Below are positions 36,401 through 64,000 of a stretch of 64,000 nt of DNA, piece after piece. Position 1 is the first letter of the stretch. Every line of letters starts with the position of its first letter. A model generated the notes under the pieces. It saw only the letters and a list, made by a program, of their open reading frames with translations, was not told the DNA's origin and searched no databases. This stretch comes from Sarcocystis neurona. Its lineage: Eukaryota; Apicomplexa; Conoidasida; Eucoccidiorida; Sarcocystidae. Position numbers and translations under genes: made by a program. Where the stretch lies: positions 186,001 to 250,000 of the forward strand of contig KL647321.1 of assembly GCA_000727475.1 (NCBI GenBank), read 5' to 3'.

Positions 36401-39400
36401 GTACATATATATAAGTATGTATATATATATATATATGTACATATATGTGTATTTATTGACGTATACACACGTTAGCGTTCACCCGTGTATCCGTTTTCAC
36501 AGATGTGCATCACCTAATATCTGCTTGTATACATATACGTGTATATATATATATATACATGTAAATGTATTTTGTATACTTGTCCTGTCCGGATGTATAC
36601 GTACACAAAATGTACGTACAAATAGTGTAAGTGTGTGCGTGTGTATGTATTTATGTATGTGTGTACGTGTGTATAGCTTCTTCCGCTGTTTCAGCGTTCT
36701 TTGCAAGGGGCTAGCATGCGAACGACGAGAGGTGGGAAGCAGCAGCAGCTGCAGAGCGTGTTGGATGCGTGAGGGTTTGTCTGGTGTGCTGCTGTCGCTG
36801 CTGCGTGAGTGCTGCAGCGTGTTGAGTCGTGCAAGGTAGGAGAGGATCCTGTTGGGTCTGCTGCATTAGCAGCCACAGCGCCGCCTTCGGATTCTGCTGA
36901 TGCAAGTGGGAGGACAGCAGCAGCCGAAAGGGAGCAGTTTGAGAAGTGGTGGCAGCGACTGCAGCTGTTGCAGCAGCAGCAGCAGGAGCTGCGTCGCGAA
37001 GAAATAGCAGCAGCTTTTGGAGAGTCTTCCTGGCCCACCAACAGCAACACTCCGCAGCACGTACAGCCGCCGACGCAGCAGCAGAAGAAGCAGCAGCATC
37101 AAACTGCAGTGCAGCAGCGGCAGCAGCAGGAGCAGAGGCAGCAGCGGCAGGAAGACGGTGAGCCGAACGAAGGTGACAGTGGTGAGAAAACAGCACCGGC
37201 AGCAGCAGGAGCAGCAGCAGCTCCAGCAGCGGAAGATGCGGATAGACGGGCAGCAGGAGCTACCGGGAGAAAAGGAGAAGGGTTCGGGGTGTGGGAGTTT
37301 GATGACGAATTTGAAGAAGACCCTTTTGCTGCGAAGCTGCGACTCAAGCGCTTGAGAGAGACAGCCAAAGCAACAGGCCGAACAGCAGCAGCGGCAGTAC
37401 CAGCTTCAGCAACTGCAGCAGCAGCAGACGGAGTGAGTGCAGGAGCGGCAGCAGCGGGGGAAGCAGGTGGAGAGGAAGCGGCGACGGCAGGCAGGCGTGA
37501 AGAAAAGCCAGCAGCAGGAGAGAGAAAAGCAGGTGCGACAGCTCCGGAGGGGGACACCGCAAGCGTTGCCGCAGAAGGAGAAGAAGGTGAAGGAGGAGCA
37601 GCAGGCGTAAAGGAAGTCGGAGAGAAATTAAACGAAGGACGAGGCGTGCAAAACACAGAAGAAGAACGTCTTAAGTCGAAAGAGACTGCAGAAGAACAGC
37701 AGGAAGCTGAGGGAAGGCGAAGAAGTAGACGGACACTGGATGAGAAGACAGAGAAAGCACTTGCAGGCAGAAGCTTCACACGAGAAGAACAAACATTTGA
37801 TGAGCTGCTGCCGTTGCTGCACTGCCGTCGATGGAGCAGAAACTGGGCGCCGGATCCCCGGCTCTGCAGGCGACTCGGCATTCCCGACCCCTGGGAAAAC
37901 AAGGTAAAGCTTTCCCTACGCTCTCCTCTCCTCTTAGTTGGGTGCGACTATATAAATATATTTGTGCGTCTTTCTTCTCTCGTCCTTTTCCCCTCTCAAT
38001 ATATATTACCGTGTTTCTACGGATATATATATATATATATATGTATACGAATGCGTGGGGAGCTGGCGATTGATATGTTCATCTCCTGCTTTGTCGTCTT
38101 GCACCCACGTCTTTACAGTAGAAACACGGACACACGTGTGTACTCATGTATGTGTAGAGCTCTGCATGAACTTACATGTAAACACATTAATATATATATA
38201 TATATATATATGTATGCCTACTCTGGTAAGCAGACGTAACAAGGTGCTCGTGAGATATATACGTATGTATGTGTGCGTGTGCGCGTGTGTAGTGTACGCG
38301 CGGAGTTGTATACTGCATATATGTGTATGTGTGTGTAGTGCTTCCTCTCCCTCTGTATGTGTATTTCTCTGTCTTTCCCTCGACGCGTATACTTTTCCCT
38401 TTACACGTATATATATGGGTGTGTGTATGTCATCAGTACAACTCTGTAAGGTAGAAAAGTACGCTGCTGTGGTGCCGATTTGCTGCAGCCATTTTTTGAC
38501 GATAGCGGGTACACTCCAGAGCAGCTGCAGCGGCTGCTGCGGCAGCGACACCGCGTGCTGCTCTCTTGCAGCAGCAACGCAGCGCTGCGGCTGCAGCAGC
38601 AGCAGCTGCTGCCAAGTGGAGCAGCTCCTGAAACAGCAGCAGCGGTGGCAGGGCTGGAGGCCGTAGGTCACGCGCGAGAACTCGAAGCAACAGCAGCAGC
38701 AATGGGAGCAGCAGTAGACGGCGGAGCAGTAGTCCGAATAGCGGCAGCAGCAGCTGGAGAAGACTACGAAGCCGCCCGAGACGTCGTCGCAGAGATGCGG
38801 AGCCCAAATGAAGAAGACGCAACAGCAAGAGGAAGAGCAGCAGCAGCAGCTGCAGCAGCAGCAGCTGCAGCAGCAGCTCGGTGGGCGCATGCAGTGGACG
38901 CCTTTTCGTCGCAGATGCCAGAAGTCGAAGCTGCAGATCAGGAGTCGTACTACCACTCCTCAAAGCAACAGCAGCAGCAGTGGCTTGCAGCGCAGCCGCA
39001 GGAGCACTGGTTCACAACGCAGCAGCAGGCTCCACAGCAGCAGCACCAGCACCAGGAGCCGCCGCTGCAGCAGAAGATAACTGCGCCATACGCTGTGGAA
39101 GCAGGCCGACAAAGCGACTCTGAACCTACCCCGGCTCCGCTGCAACTCTTCAAGGTATGCACGTTTCTCAGTACGGGCACCTGCAACGTGGTACTACTCC
39201 ACAGACATATACGTACGCACGTATGTACGTAAGTTTGGCAAAAGGAAGAGACTGAGGGAGAAGGCGAGCGGGAGATGCAGACATCTATGAAGTTGCTGTT
39301 CCATGTGTATATACACACACATACATTAACAAACCTATAGACAGAGGAACGTATGTGTGTGCACATACATATGTATATATATATATATATATGTAGAGAG

Positions 39401-39900
39401 AGAGAGAAGGGGAGCGAGATACACAGCCATAAATATAGGGGCATTTACATGTATGTACACACGTGCGTACATAAACAAACATATGGACACAGGAACATAT
39501 GTCTGCAGACATGCATATATATATATATATGTATATGTTTGCAGATATGCTACTTTATATACGTGCATGCGTACGATAGTCACCTGTCTCCGGGGCACGT
39601 GGCTATGACTGCGTGTGTGCATGCGAGGTCCAATATATTCCATACGCGTGCGTACACATACATAGACATTTATATCTATATATATACATATGTATACACT
39701 GTATATGTGTGGGTAGACATATGTACATATATGTGTAATGTTATGTATATACATGGAGATCTATACACACATACAAGTGTACCCCTACAGTCTGTATATA
39801 TGTGGAATTCGGAAACGCATGCGCCTCTTTTGATGTTTTTCAGGCAGTCTTCGAGGATGGGAGTGGCAGTAGCAGCGAAGAAGAAGAAGGTCTCGCTTGA
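28014..39900 (+). CDS. Seven-exon gene for a large homopolymer-rich protein
   Basis: Exons: 28014-28722, 30159-30376, 31876-34088, 34679-36184, 36818-37903, 38489-39154 and 39844-39900. Phases match at every junction (G|GA, 0, TG|G, 0, 0, 0). The total is 6,455 nt, one short of a whole number of codons, because exon 4 changes frame once, probably near the G7 run at 35273-35279. The product is about 2,150 residues. Most is Ala, Gln, Ser or Glu runs encoded by CAG/GCA/AGC triplets. Complex islands stand out: [13 protein letters not shown] at the end of exon 2, [12 protein letters not shown] at the start of exon 4, [20 protein letters not shown] in exon 5, and a Trp/Arg/Pro-rich segment spanning the exon 5-6 junction. 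There is no signal peptide or membrane segment. I do not recognise the family; the islands are the parts likely to be functional. Confidence 0.75.
29875..29970. repeat. (CTAT)n microsatellite
   Basis: Interrupted CTAT/CTATAT tetranucleotide array in intron 1 of gene 2. The whole stretch 28800-30130 is TATA/TATG-rich and has no coding potential. Confidence 0.9.
30159..30376 (+). CDS. Gene 2 exon 2
   Basis: The acceptor gttgag| gives G|GA across the junction with exon 1, and the donor TTCGCA|gtaggt ends in phase 0. The product is Ser/Gly/Glu-rich and then highly complex ([19 protein letters not shown]). The weak acceptor makes the 5' edge less certain; gatgcag at 30160-30166 is the alternative AG but gives the wrong phase. 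Confidence 0.6.
30437..30462. repeat. (AT)n microsatellite
   Basis: Pure AT alternation in intron 2 of gene 2. The same intron carries GATA-type repeats at about 30588-30650 and another AT tract at about 30750-30772. Confidence 0.95.
31876..34088 (+). CDS. Gene 2 exon 3 (largest exon)
   Basis: Acceptor ttcctgctgcag and donor CTTGTG|gtaaga bound 737 codons plus two bases. The start is complex ([20 protein letters not shown]). The body is Ala/Glu/Gly- and Gln-rich, with a helix ([20 protein letters not shown]), an acidic segment ([15 protein letters not shown]), poly-Gln/Lys runs and a complex end ([19 protein letters not shown]). The Trp codon is split TG|G with exon 4. Confidence 0.8.
34679..36184 (+). 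CDS. Gene 2 exon 4, with an internal frame change
   Basis: Acceptor aatgttcag. The first frame (from 34680) encodes a Trp/Tyr/Pro-rich start ([20 protein letters not shown]) and Ala-rich sequence. The second frame, open from 35027, encodes Gln/Glu-rich sequence with complex parts ([40 protein letters not shown]) and ends correctly at ATGGAG|gtatgg in phase 0. The two frames overlap as open sequence from 35027 to 35534. One extra base, or a -1 slip at the G7 run 35273-35279, would connect them. A short unrecognised intron in the overlap is the alternative. Confidence 0.65.
35273..35279 (+). other. G7 run at an apparent -1 frame change
   Basis: In the upstream frame the codons here are GGG GGG preceded by a G, the X XXY YYZ arrangement in which a -1 slip would give the downstream frame. 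It could equally be a one-base sequencing or assembly error in a homopolymer. Confidence 0.4.
36300..36460. repeat. TATA/TATG/TACA satellite block in intron 4
   Basis: Alternating (AT)n, GTATATATG and TACATATATA segments fill most of the intron between 36184 and 36818. Confidence 0.9.
36818..37903 (+). CDS. Gene 2 exon 5
   Basis: Acceptor gagtgctgcag and donor AACAAG|gtaaag; 362 codons, phase 0 at both ends. Gln-rich helix near the start ([20 protein letters not shown]), Ala/Gly/Glu-rich middle, an acidic-aromatic motif ([20 protein letters not shown]) and a C-terminal Trp/Arg/Pro island ([20 protein letters not shown]). These two islands are the best candidates for a conserved domain. Confidence 0.8.
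38489..39154 (+). CDS. Gene 2 exon 6
   Basis: Acceptor tttgctgcag and donor TTCAAG|gtatgc; 222 codons in phase 0. The first 25 residues continue the island of exon 5 ([20 protein letters not shown]). Ala and Gln runs follow, with a complex stretch between them ([20 protein letters not shown]). Confidence 0.8.
39844..39900 (+). CDS. Gene 2 exon 7 (terminal)
   Basis: Acceptor gatgtttttcag; 18 codons ([18 protein letters not shown]) and a TGA at 39898. A short acidic-serine tail resembling a casein-kinase-2-type site, which is an inference. Confidence 0.7.
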   Translation, partial: AVFEDGSGSSSEEEEGLA

Positions 39901-42900
39901 TCGCCGCTCTTGTGAAGAGTAGTTGAGACACACGCGCATGCGGCATGCGCTTCCATCCGCGTGTAGGCGTCTACGTACTACTGCAGCCGGTGCACATGTA
40001 TATATACGTATGTATATATACATGTAGATGTGTACCTATACATATATATATGTATATATATGTGTGTATATATACGGGTGTATATGCATGTAGCTGCCAG
40101 TTGTACGTGCGAAAGTTTGTTCGTGCCCGAATACGTGACGTATGCGCACACATATATTTGTGTACGTGGAATGTGTGTAGTGTTACCGGAATAGGTGAAT
40201 ATGTATACGTATACCTGTCAGTCTACGCCTGCTTACATATATATATATATTGTAGGCTGCATATATGGGAATGCGTTATACTCATGCGTATCGACTATAC
40301 AGGTTTCCTTCCATATTTGTGTCGGCTGTGGACACCGTTGCAGAGGCGTAGTCGTGCTGCTGCTCGGTTTGTTGTCTGCTGCAGCAGCTGCTGCTGTTTC
40401 GCACAGAAGCCAGTGACACCGTCACACGCATGGAAAACGAAAGGAACGCTTCAACAGGGAAGGCCTTGGGCATAGCTACCAGAGCGGAAGGAGCAGCACA
40501 GGCATCTCCCGCTGAGGCGGCACTGGCATAGTAGAACCCACTTTGGAGAGAAGCGGCAGTATGTTGCTTGCTGGCAGCCGTCGATCCACCACAGGAACAT
40601 TCTCTACAAATATTTCTTATTCATCGCCGCAATAAGGAAGACGAGTGTACATATATATATATATACATACGTATATGTACACTAGTATGCGTTTGTACAC
40701 ACAACTTGCGGCGTGTGTGCGTGAAGCTGACACGACGACATTTGTCAGGGTGGCGGCACTGGGGCCTGCCCGCCCGCTCCACCGTCCTTGAGGGGACAGT
40801 AAAAAAGAATGTGCTGTTCACGCCGCACGCAGTTCCTGGTTAATAGCCTCGCCTTCTTGCGGCAAGATGCCCGTCGGTCGCCGGCTCGTGCACGCGCGCC
40901 ATTGTTCTGCGTGCTGCTGACGCTTCACGCATACGGACATGAGGCCACTCCTTCTTTGACGGCACAAAGTTGTTGTCTCACAAGTTCTCATCTTTATCGA
41001 CTAAGAACGCCAGGGAGTATTTTCCGAAGTGACTTGCAGCAACCTTAACAAATCTGTGCGTGTGCAACTGCGGCGACAATAGAGCTACACAAACACGCGT
41101 GCGCGGCACGAGCTGTCGCGGTCAACACACTTACATCATCTCTTTCGTGCAGTCTTTCTACAGTGACGTCCGAATTAAGGAGTAGGTGCTTGTCAGCGAA
41201 GCGTAGTGCAACACCAATTTCGCACGCAAGCACCGGGTATGTGAATAGCTTTCTCTGCACTGCTCGTACTGTGGGCAGTCACGTTCCTTCCGGCTCCATA
41301 CTTCTTCTAGCTTTGCATGTAGTGGTGCTGCACTTGCTACAGCGTCCCGTAGATTGCACACCCGTACGTCGTCCGCTTGCTCAGCTCTACAGCAGCTGAG
41401 AACTGTACACCGCTTTCCCGTATGCGTAAACAACGGTGAGCTACTAGTTCTCCACCAGAGGATGTCCTCCTGGTTCACGCCGTCGCCAGCAGTGGTGACG
41501 CATTCGACTCTTTGCCTACGGCACTGCGGTGCAAACGTCTTCCTCCTCCTCCATCTCTCACTCGCCGGGATCGTCGAGTCCTAGGCGCACTGAGTCGGTA
41601 CAGTTTCTTTCGCTTGTGCATGCGCGAGTCAGGTTGCGCGAGACTCTGTAAGGTGCTGTGGGCTATGCTAGACTGCTGGAGTACAAGTATTGTGACAGCC
41701 CGAACCCGGGGATTCCGCCTGCGCGTCTGTAATGCGCGAATACACGCATCCTTTGCGGGTGGGACCTCGGGTGCCTTTCAAGACGGCATGCGACTTTCTG
41801 ATCACCTCAACGCATGCTGTTGGGACGGCGCACGCTTCCGTTGTCACGGGAGAACAAATGCGAATACAAGAGCTTCTGTATCTGCTTCAAGCTCGCTGCG
41901 TCGAAAAGCGGATTCTCCCGCAGGGCTGACTAGCCTGCCTACAAGCAGCTTCAGGTCGAATGGAGCAATACGAATGCATGCACACACACATTCACGCACA
42001 CGCATACACACACACACACACACTCGTGGAGACAGACGAAAACGCGTATCTCTGCTATGCATCTCCCATTACTACTGATGGCACCATTGTTATCTCTACA
42101 AACAAGCTTACTCCCTCTTTTTGCCTGCATTCCGCCCAGGGCTATTGTGGCGTACCGACGACAAGAAATTTCTTCCAGACCTCCATGCGTTTGTTCTGAA
42201 CTTCATTTATCTACTAAACAGAAAGTAGCGTTCCTCTCGGTGCGTGCGTGGATATGTGGGTTGTATGCTTATGTTGGGTGAAGATAGACGGAAACATCCG
42301 ACTGCGTGTACGAGGTGTGTACATCTGTCTACATGGCACAGGAACCTGCAAACTTGCGTCAGAGCGTGTATACCGATAACTGTATCCATCTATATATATA
42401 TATATAGAGAGAGAGAGAGACTTATGCCGACGTGGGAGTCCGGTTGGTGCCACCCTCTACCATACTGCCTCAAGCAAGCATCCCCCTACCACGCTCACAG
42501 GCGTGTACAGACTCTTCAGAATTATTGAGCGTGCGGGAAGAGCAGTCGTGCCTGAAAAGCATGCGAAGCGGGGCGCGAAGCGCCACAAGCACCGCAGTAC
42601 CTGCGGCAGCCGATCCCCAGAGTCCCTGGTGAGTGTTTAGTTCCTTCCCAAAGTCTTCCTTCTTAGCTGCAACAATACAGGCCTGTCAAGTATGTAAAAG
42701 GCACAACTGCTGTGCGTATACGGTAAAGAAATATGCACGAGCACTGCCAACGGAGAGGCATCTCTGTGTATCGATGTTCGTGAAGGTCCTGCGTGCACCT
42801 GAGGTCTGCAATCACGTGCGCTTCTGCGCGCGCAGCCATCGCTTCGAGACGCATGGCTGCAGCTTCCAGGAGTGTGTGTAAGTAAGTAAGTAACTAATTA

Positions 42901-44571
42901 AGTAACGGTAGACGAAGTTGAGTCCGTCCGCACACAAGTCTAGCGGCGTGTGTGTACGTGGGGAGATAGTCCCACCATCGAAATCTTCGCTTTTGTACGG
43001 GCGAATCCAGACTCTCCCGGTCCGGGTGCAACGCTTGTTCCAGTTTCCTGCTGTGCCCTTAGCAGCCCATGCAGACTAAATCAATTCTTGAAAGTAGCCT
43101 CAAGCGAAACGTCTTCGTGTATGTATCAGGTCTCTGCGCCTGGACGTAGCATCTGGGTATATGCGTTTACGTATGGACTCGAATATCCATACATACACAT
43201 GCAGGTAAACTTGGACACACCCGTGCGCAACAGCATGGGTGCAGCCTCAGACGCACGGAAGGATAGAGCTAAAGAAGGTACGACAACAGGGTGCATCCGT
43301 ACCGGATTGAGGAACGTCTCTCTCCTCTTCTGCTGCAAAAACGCAGCGCTCAGAGAAACCTGCAGAACTGTAGCTACTCGGCATGGACATTTGAGGCGAT
43401 ACAAATTAGAGAGAACATGTGTAGAAGGCAAAACAGTGTGCGTGTTTGTGTGTGTGTGTGTGTGTCTGTGGGTCTACTCCTAGAGTACACAGGGTCATAC
43501 ATATATATATATATATATATATACAAATATATATCTGTGTGAGGTCTCCTACGTGTATACATATAAATATGTGTATGAATATACAAGCAGTAGCCTACGT
43601 GTGTACCTGCATGACTATGTACACATCTAGATTTATTACCTAGAAGGAGTTTGCTTTGTAGAAGACAGCCGACATTTCCACTTCCAGGAGCACGCCTCTG
43701 CGCAATTATTAGTGTTTGCGTACTTATAGAGACACGGTGAAACGTGTGTAGGTGTGCGATGTGCTTGTCGAGGCTTTTCCTGGTACAGGGCGAAGCTGTG
43801 CGCGTATGCTTGTGGAGATCGTGATCTTCGTTGCAGAGGTCTCGTGTATGAACGCAGACCACCACGGGGAGGGAAGCGGGTGATGTAGGTGTGTGCTATT
43901 GTAGTGCCGAGGCGTTGGTCGCTCTCTGGTGCTGATAAATACGTACATACATATTTACGTGTTACGTCGTGACATGCAAATATATACTTGTATAACGATA
44001 TGTACAGGCGCAGTGCCTTTCGGCCTTCTGTACTTTTTCAAATCTCCCGATGGAAGATCGACACTTGCGTAAGAGTCGAGTGCAGCGGCAGCAGCAGTTG
44101 GGGAAAGCTTCGTGCTAACAGCTGCAGCAGCCTCGTAGCAGCAGCTGCTGCTTCGCAATGGGAGCAGCGCGGCTTTTTTTTACAGCAAGACCAGCCTTGC
44201 AATAGCGCAGAAGCAGCTTCTTGTAGCACCCTTGAGACAGCAGCATTTCTCTTTTCACAGATGCCGAAGCCGCACGGCGTGAACACTGAAAGCACCGTTT
44301 TCTTTGTCCAGGATCCCACAGAGGCCGCAGCAGCAGGAGAAGCAGACAGCTTGGCAGGAGGAGCAGCACCAGTGAAGGAGTCCCAACAGAAGAAGCAGCG
44401 GCATGAAAAACAGTAGCAGGAACAGCAGCGGAACAAGCATCAGCAGGGGCAGCTGCGTCGCAACAGCAGCACCAGCAGCAGGTGCAACAGCAGGAGCCGT
44501 AGCAAGAAGAGTGTGAGAAGCAGACGCGAACGCAGCAGCGTCGCCAGCAGCAGGAGGAGGAAAAACAGCAC
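39901..44571. other. Convergent intergenic region between gene 2 and MCM6
   Basis: About 4.7 kb between two 3' ends. It contains TATA/TATG microsatellites (39990-40260, 42392-42420, 43445-43525), a (GTAA)n stretch at about 42879-42905 and CAG triplets at 44080-44560. A plus-strand ORF at 41732-41929 (PFKTACDFLITSTHAVGTAH) and another at 43988-44416 are too short and isolated to call. Both gene 3' UTRs must end here, but no polyadenylation signal can be assigned with confidence. Confidence 0.5.

Positions 44572-64000
<19,429 letters not shown>

Noticed and set aside
41732..41929. Possible last exon (PFKTACDFLITSTHAVGTAH)
   Set aside because: It is plausible by composition, but no upstream exon joins it in phase, and other frames are equally open.

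Overview
The window looks like nuclear DNA of an apicomplexan coccidian, most likely Eimeria or a close relative such as Cyclospora. The evidence is intron-rich eukaryotic genes, very many CAG/CTG triplet arrays that encode runs of Ala, Gln or Ser, and introns packed with (AT)n tracts, TATG/GATA microsatellites and degenerate minisatellites. The species call is an inference from composition and gene structure. There is no bacterial organisation, CRISPR array, rRNA or convincing tRNA.

Three multi-exon genes can be supported. (1) A plus-strand gene at about 5141-23144 begins with a 700-codon exon and can be followed through at least 12 exons by matching splice phase. Its helical first part may resemble a BAR/F-BAR region, and a later block resembles a pleckstrin-homology (PH) fold. 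Joins between 10.8 and 14.9 kb are unresolved. (2) A plus-strand gene at 28014-39900 has seven exons and encodes an unrecognised protein of about 2,150 residues, dominated by Ala, Gln, Ser and Glu runs around short complex islands. Its fourth exon changes reading frame near a G7 run. (3) A minus-strand gene from 44572 past the right edge encodes the replicative helicase subunit MCM6. Thirteen exons join in perfect phase to give 755 residues covering the second half of the zinc ribbon, OB-fold, AAA+ core and C-terminal winged helix. Only the N-terminal part lies outside the window.

Genes 1 and 2 run left to right and MCM6 runs right to left, so genes 2 and 3 converge on a repeat-rich spacer at 39901-44571. 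The stretches 1-5140, 23145-28013 and 39901-44571 hold no gene I can defend, only small ORFs and simple repeats.

The most notable sequence behaviour is in the introns: a 235-bp segment duplicated on either side of one MCM6 exon, at least eight degenerate tandem arrays of about 55-150 bp units, and CAG arrays that supply the CTGCAG splice acceptors and leave long non-genic ORFs inside introns. All exon junctions are inferred by eye from GT/AG sites, phase and homology; no transcript evidence was available.
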